From: Bog-473 sp963744935
GTDB lineage: Bacteria > Actinomycetota > Acidimicrobiia > Acidimicrobiales > RAAP-2
Reading direction: 5' to 3'
NCBI GenBank assembly: GCA_963744935.1
Contig: CAVUVM010000001.1
Location: 248,001 to 312,000, forward strand
DNA length: 64,000 bases
In this document: one piece after another, positions 51,548 to 60,820 of the stretch
Numbering within the stretch: position 1 is the stretch's first letter
How the letters are laid out: every line of letters starts with the position of its first letter
Program-made: the position numbers and the translations under genes
Notes under the pieces: generated by a model
The model's database searches: none
Seen by the model: the letters and a program-made list of their open reading frames with translations, nothing else
Told to the model about the DNA's origin: nothing

Positions 51548-52745
51548 ATGAATCAGCCAGCCGGGTGGTGCGCCGACCCCTTCAACCGCGAACAGGAGCG
51601 GTACTGGGACGGCAAGGTCTGGACGGCACATGTCCGCCCGCCCGGCGCAGCCCACGACGCGCCCCCACCGGGCTTCGAGACTGCGGTCCCCACCGTGACG
51701 AGCACCCACAGACCCGGCCCGGCGTATGCGACCCCTGCCGGCGGCGCGTCGCCCACCGCCACCGCGTGGTCGCCCGGCGCACACGCGATGCCCGCGTCCG
51801 CGCCCCCGCCCCATCGGCGCGCGATGGTACTCAGCGCGATCGCGGCCGCCGTGCTGGTCGTCGGTGGCGTCGGTGCTTACCTCGTCCTCGGCGACCACGG
51901 CTCGGCAGCGGGATCAGAGGCCATCGCCAACGCCGTGACCCAATCCTTGAGCGAGCAGACCGCCGACATGTCCCTCGACGTCCAGATCTCTGCCGCCGGG
52001 ATGAACGAGCATGTCACCGGGAACGGTGCGTTCGACTTCACCACGCACTCGGGAACGATCACCGTCAACGTGCCGGCCGGTGACGAACAGATATCCGAGC
52101 AGGTGATTGAAGACAGCTCCACCGTATACGTGAGCATGCCGTCGCAATTCGCGGCAATTGCTACCCGGTAAGAGCTGGGTCTCGGTGGACGCCAGCACGT
52201 TTGCTTCCGGGAACGACGACGGGCTCGGCTCGGGATTCAACGGTATAGAGGATCCCGCTGCCCTGCTCCATCAGCTTCAGAGCCAGGGTGATCCGGTCGA
52301 CTCGCTCGGCCCGACCACCTACGACGGCACATCGGTCATCGGGTACTCCGTGACCATCCCGCTGAGTCAGCTCGAGAAGGACCTCGGGCAGCTGCCGGCC
52401 GACGATCGTCAGCTTGCGTCCGGACTACTGCCGTCGTCGATCACAGAGAAGGTGTACATCGACAGTAATGGGCTGCTCCGAGGAGTCGTCGTGCCGATCA
52501 CTTTCTCCCTTGCCGGCCACACGCTCAACGAGACCGTGCAGATGAGCTACTCGAACTACGGGACCCCCGTGTCAGTGACGCCACCGCCCGCGAACGAAGT
52601 GGCCACGCTTCAGCAGCTCGAGGCCGTGGCGGGCGGTTCCGGAGGAGGAGGAGGAGGAGGACTCGGTGGACTCGGCAGCGGGAACACCGGCAACACCGGC
52701 AACACCGGCTTGTCGGGCAGCGGGAACACCGGCAACACCATCTGA
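51548..52745 (+). pseudogene. DUF2510 membrane protein with LppX/LolA-like domain, frameshifted
   Basis: N-terminal DUF2510 motif (GWCADPF, then RYWDGKVWTAHV), a Pro/Ala-rich linker, one membrane helix (AMVLSAIAAAVLVVGGVGAY, about 92-112) and an extracellular domain resembling mycobacterial LppX/LprG-type lipid-binding proteins. The first frame stops after VYVSMPSQFAAIATR at 52171. The remainder (LPGKSWVSVDAS, onward to 52745) continues in the frame beginning at 52158, which restores the expected LPGKSW sequence. One extra base around 52154-52160 explains this; the 1198-nt length confirms it. The C terminus is a Gly/Asn/Thr repeat (GNTGNTGNTG) of about 22 residues. Confidence 0.8.
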
Positions 52746-52779
52746 CCGGAGGCTGGCCGACGCGTGTGACGACGTCAGC

Positions 52780-54789
52780 TCACGGGCAGGCGCCGGCCGT
52801 CACCGTGACGTAGACCTGCAGCGGTCGCCCCTCGGTCGCGATGGTCAGGTGCGTCGAGCCGGGCGGCGAGGTGATGCGGCCGCCACGAGCGGCGGCACAC
52901 CAGCCATTGGGGTAGTGCTGCTGTGCGGCGACTGCGACGATCGTGCTGCCCTTGGCCGAGAGGCTCGGCGTGTAGACCATGCCCCACGCGCCGGTGAAGG
53001 GGTTGAAGAGAATGGAGCTGGCGACGCCCGCCACCTCCTGTGGGTACGTCCTCGACAGCTCGGTCACGATGGGGCTGTACGTACCGTTCGGCATGACCAG
53101 CCCCTCTGCAGAGGACCCGGTGGGGTCGTCGTAGTACTTCCAGGCCCAGTAGGCCCACCCCAACTCGTCGAGCCCCGCCCACTCGGAGTCGAACCCGGCC
53201 AGCGCCTGACTGGTCGTCGCGCCGAACTCGCTCATGAACATCGCCGGTCCGTCGGCCTGGTAGCTCGAGCTCATCGACAACCTGGTGACGTCCTGCTCCG
53301 ATGCAGCCGTCTCCTCGGATTGGAGGCACCGCAAGAGGTTGGTCGGGTTCCCGGTAACTGGGCTGCGGTCGCCGCAGTAGACGTGGAAGTTGAACACGAG
53401 ACGCGGGAACGGCAGCGGGCCGAGTTGCGACGGGATGTTCCCGCCGGTGACCCAGTAGATGTCAGGCTCCACGAAGATCAGGTGGTGGCTGTCGACCGAC
53501 TCGATGGTCGGCACCGCGCCGTCGGCGGGCACGGTCGGCGGACAGATGAGCGGAGTGGCGCCATCTGCGAGGTAACCCGCGTGGTCGCGGCCGGTGTAGA
53601 AGCACTCGAGCTGCCCGGTGAACGTGGATTCCGATGCGATCTGCGTCTCGGTGGAGAAGGGTTCGTTGTAGGGGTCGTAGCCCACGACCCACCGGTCGTT
53701 CTTGAAGTAGTCGGCCACGGTCTTCCAGACGAGGTCGAACTGTCCCTGCAGGTTGCCCACGACATCGTTGGCCCAGAAGTGCTGGACGGCTGTCTGCAGC
53801 TGTACGTTCGAGTAATTGTTCGACCAGCGGCCGCCCTTGGGCACGATAGGCACGTTGTTGGTGCAGACAGCCCAGTCGGGCGCGCCCTCACCGCGGAAGA
53901 GCCGGTTGTACACGTCCTGGTGCATGTCGAGCAGCGTGTAGATGCCGTACTTGCCGAGCAACTTCACGGTCGCGGCGACGTGCTTGAGGTACTGGTCCGC
54001 CACGGCCTGGTTGAACTCGTTCGGGTTGCCCGGCGTGCCCCGGGTACAGATCTTGGGTTGGTTCGGCCCGCCCGAGCCGGGTTCTAGCCCCTGCCACTCG
54101 AGCCCCAGGCGCACGACGTTGAAACCGAGCTTCTGCATCCGAGCCGCGTCGGAAGCGCTGAAGTTCCACGGTTCGCCCGGATCCGGGTAGGCGATGTAGG
54201 GGGCATGCTTGTACACGACGTTCGTGCCGTGCATGATCACCATGCGCCCGTCGGAGTCGTACATGTAAGGACCGCCCGGCGAGGACATGAAGCTCGGGAC
54301 CCCGTCCGGCGAACCCTGAGTCGTCGGCCCGCTGCTGTACTGGTACTCGACGCCGGGGCCGCTCAACGCCATGACGTGCGGGCTGAGCGCGTCGAGATTC
54401 GGCTCGTTCACAATGTGTTGGGGCACCGTGGTGCTGGTCGTCGAGAGCGATGGGGCGGTCAGCGTGGAGCTCGGCGACGTGGTCGAGGTTGTCGTTTGCG
54501 GTCCCGTTGTCGTCGCGGTGGTGCCCGGGGCCGAGGGTTGGGCATAGGTGCTGGTCGCCGTCGGTCGCCCGTGCGGGCTGGTGGTGGTGGTCGTGGTTGG
54601 CGCCGGGGGCCTGGTGGTCGTGGTCGGATGCCGTGCCACGTTCGAGGTGGTCGCGGCCGAGGCAGATCCGATCGTGAGAGCCAGCGAGCTGCACGGAGCG
54701 AGGACGGCGGCAACAACGACGAGCGCGCGGCGCAGCGGACTCGGCCTCACGCCCTCCACCATGCTCTGGTACGAGCCAACCCGAGCCAT
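52780..54789 (-). CDS. secreted glycoside hydrolase family 5, endoglycoceramidase-like
   Basis: 669 residues. Signal peptide RALVVVAAVLAPCSSLALTI with AlaSerAla near 44; a Thr/Pro-rich linker (about 52-125, with runs of threonine) follows, probably heavily O-glycosylated or a wall-spanning stretch. The catalytic domain has FNVVRLGLEWQGLEP, LLDMHQDVYNRLFRGEG, acid/base Glu376 in GYDPYNEPF and nucleophile Glu521 in FMSEFGAT, as in the endoglycoceramidase/glycosylceramidase group. It probably cleaves sugar-lipid or sterol-glucoside bonds outside the cell. The C-terminal Cys-containing domain (about 610-669) is a small beta module. It is convergent with the DUF2510 gene. Confidence 0.9.
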   Translation of the reverse strand: MARVGSYQSMVEGVRPSPLRRALVVVAAVLAPCSSLALTIGSASAATTSNVARHPTTTTRPPAPTTTTTTSPHGRPTATSTYAQPSAPGTTATTTGPQTTTSTTSPSSTLTAPSLSTTSTTVPQHIVNEPNLDALSPHVMALSGPGVEYQYSSGPTTQGSPDGVPSFMSSPGGPYMYDSDGRMVIMHGTNVVYKHAPYIAYPDPGEPWNFSASDAARMQKLGFNVVRLGLEWQGLEPGSGGPNQPKICTRGTPGNPNEFNQAVADQYLKHVAATVKLLGKYGIYTLLDMHQDVYNRLFRGEGAPDWAVCTNNVPIVPKGGRWSNNYSNVQLQTAVQHFWANDVVGNLQGQFDLVWKTVADYFKNDRWVVGYDPYNEPFSTETQIASESTFTGQLECFYTGRDHAGYLADGATPLICPPTVPADGAVPTIESVDSHHLIFVEPDIYWVTGGNIPSQLGPLPFPRLVFNFHVYCGDRSPVTGNPTNLLRCLQSEETAASEQDVTRLSMSSSYQADGPAMFMSEFGATTSQALAGFDSEWAGLDELGWAYWAWKYYDDPTGSSAEGLVMPNGTYSPIVTELSRTYPQEVAGVASSILFNPFTGAWGMVYTPSLSAKGSTIVAVAAQQHYPNGWCAAARGGRITSPPGSTHLTIATEGRPLQVYVTVTAGACP

Positions 54790-54928
54790 CCCCAGACACG
54801 CATCGCCCCGGACCTTTCTGCCGCCTGCGCCAACCGCAAAAAGCGCTTCATGGTACCCACGGGTGCAGCCTGGTCGGTCGTGGGCCCTGGGCCACGCATG
54901 GCGCGTCGGCCGACCGAGAAAGGCTGGG

Positions 54929-57280
54929 TCAGATCAACGCGCTCTTGCGGCGGGTGAAAAGGTTTGCGGACGCCAGCAGGTCTACTTGCATTTGACCCTG
55001 GCTCTCGAGCACTTCGTCGGCCCACAGCATTTGCAAGGTGGTCTGGACACGGTCGGCACGCCCCTGCTCGCCCACGTCCTCGAAAGCCTTGCGCAACACG
55101 CCATGGAGCACCTCATCGTGCGCTGACGGCAGGTCCAACGACGAGCGGCGGTCGGAAAGCAGATCCGCGAACTCCTGGTACCAGTGGCGGCTCTGGGCAT
55201 AGGAGTCGCGCAAAACCGACTCGGCGACCTCGACGGACTCGACTTCGGGCAGGCCGGGTGTCGGCGGGCTCACACGCTCGGCGGCCAGGGTGAAGGCGGC
55301 GGTACGGAGCCGGTTCGACCCGATGAAGAGGCGGGCGATCGTCTCGATCGAGACGACTTTGGCCCCGCGCTCCGCGAGGAACTGCCGGAAGGCGTCGTCG
55401 AGCAGGAAGTAGGCGCGCTGTGAGACCTGTTCGCTGGCGGACGTATCGACGTGTCGCCGCGTCATGGTGAGCCGGTCCACTGCGTCGGCGAGGTAGCCCG
55501 AGCTCGCGACGAACGCATTGGACATCGCACGCCCGAGCGCCGCCGTAGCGCCCCTGGGCCAAAAGAAGAACCCCACGACGATGCTGACACCGCAGCCGAT
55601 CGCAACGTCCTCAATCCGCGTCAGACCCACCCGCCACCCGGCCGGCTGGATGATATTGAACAAGATGACGACCATAACTGTGAAGGCGGCCTGGCCGGCA
55701 GTGAAAGAGATCATGGAGGGCGCGATACCGGCCACGAGCGCGGCAACGGGAAGCAGGATCCACAGCAAGTACAGGTGCGTGCCGATCCCGACCATGAGAG
55801 CTGCACCGACAAAGAACCCCACTGCCGTGCCACCGATGGCCCGCACGGCCGTCGACCCCGTGCCAAGCGCGTTGGAGCGCAGCACGGACAAGGTGCCGAG
55901 CACCACCCAGAAGCCATGCTGCACATTGGTGACCTCAACGACCGCGACGGCCAGCGCGAGGCCGATGGCGCCGCGCAGGGCGTTGCGGAACCACACCGAC
56001 CGGAAGGAGAGGTGGGAGAGCAGCCGATGCTTGAAGACGTTGGCGGTCGACTCGTCCATCCCGAAGCGCCGGCTGGACACCGGATCGGCTCCGACCGACT
56101 CGAGGGCGGCGTCCGCAACCAGTTCGGCGGCGATGCCGACGGCGCGGGCATGAAATCCCGGGTCGAGCTCCCCCGCGATGCTCTCGTCGCCGCTGCCTGC
56201 ATCTTCGACGTCGCTCGAGCCAGTCTGGCTGCGCGCGTCCACGGGTCGGTCCATGTCGCCGCGCTCGGCCTCGGACTCGGCGACTGAGCTCACCTCGGCG
56301 TCGAGCGCGGCCGCCATGAGCTGATCGAGCTGGCGGGCCGCTTCCTGCAAGGCGGTGATCCGCACCGGATCCTCGACCGGATGCCCCTCACCGTCGCAAA
56401 TGACTCCGGCGGCCTCGTGCAGCGTCTTGGCCACGGAGCGCGTCACTGCCAGCGCGGGGGCCGGCTCGCTCGACCAGTGGTCGTCGCCCAGCATGGCCGC
56501 GTTGCCGGCGAGCCACTCGATGCGTCCCACGAGCTTGGAGAGCGCCACGGCGCCCGAGGCAGCACCGGTCGGGGGATACGGCGTCGCCGAGAACTGGCTC
56601 CGCAATTTGGCCAGCTCGGTCGTCACATCTTCTTGTGCGGCGGGGTCGCGGCCGCCAGCGGCCCGCGCGTCGGCCAACCGGGCCACGGCGGACACCGCGG
56701 TGGAGAGCCGGCGCCGGAGGTTGTCGTGCCACGGCGGTGGCCACACCAACAAGGCGGACGCGATGCAACACACGCCCGCCATCGCCCAGCCGATCATGCG
56801 CCAGCCAACCGCGGATGCCGGTTGCGCCACCGCCACGGACAGGACGAATGTCAGCAAAACCGCGGTCGATGCCGTCGCCGCCTGGGGTGCCACGATCCCA
56901 GCGAAGAGCACGACGAATCCGACCACGCCCATCGTCACCACCGCGGCCGCCTTGTTGGTCGACACCACGGTGCCGAGGACGATCAGGACGCTGCCGACTA
57001 CCCACAAACCAAGGTACGACACGAGGCGGGAGCGCGGCGCGCCGGTGAATTCGACGAGCAGGAGGAGGGCGAACGACCCAAACGCGGCGAAAAGGCCGAC
57101 CTGGGAATTCGTGAACCCGAAGTGCGCGATGGCAAAGAGGGAGGAGACCACCACAGCGGCCCGGACCGAGCGCTTGAGCACCAGGTAATCGGGGTCCTGG
57201 GCACGCAGCCAGGCGAGCGGACCGTGGTCGAGCTCGCTGGGCGCGGGTGGAGGCACAGTCGGTGCCGCCGCGCTCGTCAT
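54929..57280 (-). CDS. FUSC-family membrane protein (aromatic-acid exporter-like)
   Basis: 783 residues. Two six-helix halves: the first from about 40 to 185 (AAVVVSSLFAIAHFGFTNSQ, FAAFGSFALLLLVEFTGAPR), the second from about 435 to 590 (AIGLALAVAVVEVTNVQHGF, GTAVGFFVGAALMVGIGTHL), joined by a long soluble stretch and ending in a cytoplasmic domain of about 180 residues. This is the FUSC/YccS/AaeB topology of putative aromatic or fusaric-acid exporters. It lacks the usual membrane-fusion partner. It lies between the glycosidase gene and the cox cluster. Confidence 0.88.
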   Translation of the reverse strand: MTSAAAPTVPPPAPSELDHGPLAWLRAQDPDYLVLKRSVRAAVVVSSLFAIAHFGFTNSQVGLFAAFGSFALLLLVEFTGAPRSRLVSYLGLWVVGSVLIVLGTVVSTNKAAAVVTMGVVGFVVLFAGIVAPQAATASTAVLLTFVLSVAVAQPASAVGWRMIGWAMAGVCCIASALLVWPPPWHDNLRRRLSTAVSAVARLADARAAGGRDPAAQEDVTTELAKLRSQFSATPYPPTGAASGAVALSKLVGRIEWLAGNAAMLGDDHWSSEPAPALAVTRSVAKTLHEAAGVICDGEGHPVEDPVRITALQEAARQLDQLMAAALDAEVSSVAESEAERGDMDRPVDARSQTGSSDVEDAGSGDESIAGELDPGFHARAVGIAAELVADAALESVGADPVSSRRFGMDESTANVFKHRLLSHLSFRSVWFRNALRGAIGLALAVAVVEVTNVQHGFWVVLGTLSVLRSNALGTGSTAVRAIGGTAVGFFVGAALMVGIGTHLYLLWILLPVAALVAGIAPSMISFTAGQAAFTVMVVILFNIIQPAGWRVGLTRIEDVAIGCGVSIVVGFFFWPRGATAALGRAMSNAFVASSGYLADAVDRLTMTRRHVDTSASEQVSQRAYFLLDDAFRQFLAERGAKVVSIETIARLFIGSNRLRTAAFTLAAERVSPPTPGLPEVESVEVAESVLRDSYAQSRHWYQEFADLLSDRRSSLDLPSAHDEVLHGVLRKAFEDVGEQGRADRVQTTLQMLWADEVLESQGQMQVDLLASANLFTRRKSALI

Positions 57281-57753
57281 GCGTCTGCCCCCGACACGAC
57301 CCGACTGCTCTTAGCGCTTCGCCGGCAGCGGTCGGGCATGTACTCGCACCGGCACATCGCACCGCCCGCTGGCGATGACGGCGATGTTGCCGCCGACGAG
57401 GATGGCGAGCCCGCCGGAGACCTTGTTCTTACCCAGCCTCGCCCGGAGAGGACCCAACCCCGGGTGCGCCCGGCAAGAGCCTCGTCGAAAGGCACGCGGC
57501 CAGCGTAGACAACGACCAATGCTCTTTGTCCTGGCGGGTGGCCCGTCTGCTCCGGCCGCGCCCTTCATCGACGTCGTGCCATTGGGCGCCCAAGAGCGAC
57601 AACGCGAGCGCGGCGACCTCGGGAACGGAAACAACCGTATCGAACCCTGCATCCACCGACCGGCGACACCAGGCTTGGGGATGGGCAGCGATAGTGTCCA
57701 CCGCGATGCACGCGCTGCCGGCCGTCCGGCGGGACCGAGGAGAGAGATAGACC
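57281..57753. other. 473-bp region without an assignable gene
   Basis: On the minus strand, two overlapping frames carry protein-like but unrecognised pieces (VSGGLAILVGGNIAVIASGR and SVDAGFDTVVSVPEVAALAL), which could be one frameshifted small gene. No start with a ribosome site ties them together. I see no RNA or repeat. Confidence 0.4.
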
Positions 57754-58977
57754 GTGCCAGGAATGGGCCGCTCGCTCCAGACGGGCAATTCCCTCGTCGT
57801 GTCCAGTTTTCACAGCGCTCTGTTTCGCCAGCTCCTCGTCGTCCTCCTGGTCGTCGTTCTGGGTGCAGTGGCGTTCAACGTCGTCAGGACCATCCAGTAC
57901 CGGCGCCTCAGGGAGCACGGCCTGAACACCTTCCCCACTTCCTCGCCTGCACACCCCCCCGAGCCGCTTGCCCGGCGCGTCCTTCGCATCGGATTCGGCT
58001 GCATCTGGGTGCTGGATGGCCTGTTGCAGATCCAGTCGTCCATGCCGCTGGGCCTTCCATCGAACGTGATGCAACCGGCGGCGAACGGATCGCCGAACTG
58101 GGTGCAGCACCTGGTGAACAACGGCGTCACCATCTGGTCCGATCATCCCGTGGAGGCAGCAGCAGCCACGGTCTGGATCCAATTGGGGCTCGGGATCTGG
58201 CTGCTGGTGGCGCCGCGCGGTCGCTGGTCGCGACTAGGAGGGGCGGCCAGTGCAGCCTGGGGGATCCTGGTCTGGATGTTCGGGGAAGCGTTCGGGGGCA
58301 TCTTCGCCCCGGGACTCACGTGGCTGTTCGGGGCCCCGGGCGCCGTCCTTTTCTACTGCGCCGCCGGGATCCTCATCGCCCTCCCAGAGCGCGCTTTCTG
58401 GTCACCTCGGCTCGGCCGCATCGTCCTCGGGCTCGGGGGTTTGTTCCTCATCGGCATGGCCACCCTGCAGGCCTGGCCCGGTCGAGGATATTGGCAGGGG
58501 CACGGCGGCACGCTGAGCGCCATGGTGCGAACAATGGCGCAGACGCCGCAACCAACATTCCTCTCCTCGTGGCTTGACTCGTTCGCCGGCTTCGACACCG
58601 CCCACGGCTGGGGGGTGAACCTTTTCGCGGTGATAAGCCTGGCGGGAATCGGAGCCCTGTTCCTCACCGGCCGCAAGCGCCCGGTGCTCGCCGGCATCAT
58701 CGCATTGGTCGTCCTGTGCCTGGCCGATTGGGTCCTGGTCGAGGACCTGGGCTTCTTGGGCGGCCTCGGCACCGACCCCAACTCGATGCTACCGATGGCG
58801 CTGCTCTTCGTGTGTGGCTACCTGGCTCTCGCGTACGTACCCGTTGAAGCGGCAGACACGGTTCAGTTGGACGCTGCGACGACAGGCGCGGGCGACCCGG
58901 TCCACGGCGACCCGTGGTGGCGCCGGGCGACCCTGTCCTACCTCTTACCGCGAGCGCCGCGATCGCCGCGTTGGTGA
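57754..58977 (+). CDS. polytopic membrane protein of the cox cluster
   Basis: 407 residues with about ten membrane helices (LLVVLLVVVLGAVAFNVV, GFGCIWVLDGLLQIQSSM, VWIQLGLGIWLLVAPR, GRIVLGLGGLFLIGMATLQA, LLFVCGYLALAYVPV). The helix with VLDGLLQIQ and the adjacent helices resemble DoxX/DoxD-like membrane proteins. I do not recognise a specific function; its place directly upstream of SCO1 with a 64-bp overlap suggests a role in oxidase assembly or electron transfer. GTG 57754. Confidence 0.75.
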   Translation: MPGMGRSLQTGNSLVVSSFHSALFRQLLVVLLVVVLGAVAFNVVRTIQYRRLREHGLNTFPTSSPAHPPEPLARRVLRIGFGCIWVLDGLLQIQSSMPLGLPSNVMQPAANGSPNWVQHLVNNGVTIWSDHPVEAAAATVWIQLGLGIWLLVAPRGRWSRLGGAASAAWGILVWMFGEAFGGIFAPGLTWLFGAPGAVLFYCAAGILIALPERAFWSPRLGRIVLGLGGLFLIGMATLQAWPGRGYWQGHGGTLSAMVRTMAQTPQPTFLSSWLDSFAGFDTAHGWGVNLFAVISLAGIGALFLTGRKRPVLAGIIALVVLCLADWVLVEDLGFLGGLGTDPNSMLPMALLFVCGYLALAYVPVEAADTVQLDAATTGAGDPVHGDPWWRRATLSYLLPRAPRSPRW

Positions 58978-59588
58978 TCGTGCTCATCGGCAGCACTCCT
59001 ATGGCGCTGGCCGCCATCAACCCCAACGTCGACCCCATCCTCAGCGAGGCGGTGGATGGCACACCAAACGCCATCGACGAGCCCGCTCCCCCGTTCGCGC
59101 TCGTCGACCAGCACGGGCAGCGGGTGAGCCTCGCCAGCTTTCGAGGTCACGTGATCGCACTGACCTTCCTCGATCCCGTCTGCACGACTGACTGCCCGCT
59201 CATTGCGCAGGAGTTCCGCAATACCGATCAGCAACTGGCGGGGCAGAGCCGCCAGGTCGACTTCATCGCAATTGTGGCCAACCCGATCTATCGGTCGGAA
59301 TCATTCACCAATGCCTTCGACCGCGAAGAAGGCCTGATGCATATCGCAAATTGGTACTATCTCACCGGCTCTCTGCCCGCGCTACGCCGGGTCTGGAACT
59401 CCTACGGCATTCCTGTCCAGACCATCCCGGACGGGGCGATGGTGGCACACGCCGAGCTCGCCTTCGTGATCGACGACCACGGTCGCGAACGAGATGCCCT
59501 CGTCGACGACCCTGGCGGCAGCCAGACGACGGCATCGTCCTTCTCGTCTCTGCTCCTGAACGAGATCGACCAAGTCCTCAATACGTGA
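58914..59588 (+). CDS. sco1-like: SCO1/SenC copper chaperone
   Basis: 224 residues, GTG 58914, overlapping the membrane protein gene by 64 bp. N-terminal membrane anchor (ASAAIAALVIVLIGSTPMAL), then a thioredoxin fold with the copper-binding pair Cys90/Cys94 (DPVCTTDC) and the third ligand His179 in MVAHAELAFVID. Delivers copper to the CuA site of CtaC, outside the membrane. Followed by a gene whose GTG overlaps the stop. Confidence 0.93.
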   Translation: MVAPGDPVLPLTASAAIAALVIVLIGSTPMALAAINPNVDPILSEAVDGTPNAIDEPAPPFALVDQHGQRVSLASFRGHVIALTFLDPVCTTDCPLIAQEFRNTDQQLAGQSRQVDFIAIVANPIYRSESFTNAFDREEGLMHIANWYYLTGSLPALRRVWNSYGIPVQTIPDGAMVAHAELAFVIDDHGRERDALVDDPGGSQTTASSFSSLLLNEIDQVLNT

Positions 59589-60769
59589 GCATCCGTCTCG
59601 TTCGAACTCGGTACTCGCGTCGCAGCATGTGGCGCGCCGTCGCCACCGCGACCTCCTGCGCCCTGCTGCTCTCCTGGCCAGCCGCGATGAGCGCTGCACG
59701 GGCCGCGCCACTCGAGAGTGGGGTCTCGTCGTCCTCGGGCAGTTGGGTCGTCCTGCCCATGGGCGTGTTCTCCGAAGAGTCGAATACGTTCTGGCAATTG
59801 CTTCACGCCTCACCTGGTTCGTCGCGCTGGTCTGTGGTGACACCACCAGGCGTTGCCGACAACGGTGGGTTGGTTGCCGGTGCGTCACAGAATTCGATAC
59901 TCGTCGGATTCGTGCCGAATGCCCGGCTCCGTTTCTCGCCGCTCGCGCAGAGTGATGACGACGGGAGTACGTGGAGCCCGGTGTTCCTTCCGGGGGGCCT
60001 CGCCGTGGTCCCCGACGCGCTGGCGTATACAGAAGGGAACCCGGGCGGCGCGCTCGCGGTCGTCGGTGGCCGCTTCGTGTACGAGACGGGGACGGGCCTC
60101 GGGCGGTGGTCCGCGATCGCTTCCGCCGCCCAGTTGCGCCGCGACGCTCCGCACTGTGGGGTCTCCGTCGTCAGCGCGGTCGCCTACTCGAGTTCGGGCG
60201 AACCCATGGTCGCCGCCAATTGCTCGGGCCGGGGCACGGTCGGGCTCTTCACGCGCAGTGCGGGGTCCTGGCAGGCGAGCGGCGCCGAGCTGCACGGAGC
60301 GCTCGGTCGCGCGAGCACGTCGGTCCTCCGGCTCGGGTCATCGGGCGCGAACATGATCGCCCTCGTGCAGGCGACGACGGCGAGGAACCGTTCGCTGGTC
60401 GCGCTCTGGCAGACCGGATCGGTGTGGTCGGGCTCGCCCCCGCTGGCTGTGCCCCGCGGGGGGAGCGTCGCCGCCACGTCCTTGAGTCTCGGCGGGATGA
60501 CGGCGGTGCTCGTCCACACGAAGGGCGGCGGCCTTGTCGCCGAGTACGTGGGACCGGGACGCCCCTGGGCGGCGCTGCCGGCGCCGCCGGGCGACACTCT
60601 GGCCCTGGCCGACGTGGCCCCGTCCGGTGTCTCGTACGGCGCGACCCTCTTCGACGCCTTTGCCGTGAAGGGCACCGTGTTGTCCGTCTACGGGCTGACT
60701 CCCGCCGGCACGAGATGGGTCCTCGTGCAGACGATCCACGTCCCGCTTGCTTACGGGTCGTCGAGTTGA
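59585..60769 (+). CDS. hypothetical secreted protein, beta-propeller-like
   Basis: 394 residues from GTG 59585, overlapping the SCO1 stop. Signal peptide with ATATSCALLLSWPAAMSAAR and Ala-rich cleavage. Regular short beta strands (SPLAQSDDDGSTWSPVFL, DALAYTEGNPGGALAVVGGR, SLSLGGMTAVLVHTKGG) with the Asp-box-like SDDDGSTW suggest a sialidase-type or WD-like propeller. No catalytic residues recognised. Lies in the oxidase operon between SCO1 and CtaG, so a periplasmic assembly or redox-partner function is possible. Confidence 0.7.
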   Translation: MSIRLVRTRYSRRSMWRAVATATSCALLLSWPAAMSAARAAPLESGVSSSSGSWVVLPMGVFSEESNTFWQLLHASPGSSRWSVVTPPGVADNGGLVAGASQNSILVGFVPNARLRFSPLAQSDDDGSTWSPVFLPGGLAVVPDALAYTEGNPGGALAVVGGRFVYETGTGLGRWSAIASAAQLRRDAPHCGVSVVSAVAYSSSGEPMVAANCSGRGTVGLFTRSAGSWQASGAELHGALGRASTSVLRLGSSGANMIALVQATTARNRSLVALWQTGSVWSGSPPLAVPRGGSVAATSLSLGGMTAVLVHTKGGGLVAEYVGPGRPWAALPAPPGDTLALADVAPSGVSYGATLFDAFAVKGTVLSVYGLTPAGTRWVLVQTIHVPLAYGSSS

Positions 60770-60820
60770 GCCCGCCCGGGCTACCGTGATGCTTGCGCCA
60801 CCTGCACGTGGAGGGACTGC

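Noticed and set aside
57281..57753. Overlapping minus-strand frames that read like protein
   Set aside because: No start with a ribosome site, two frames would have to be joined, and no family match by eye.
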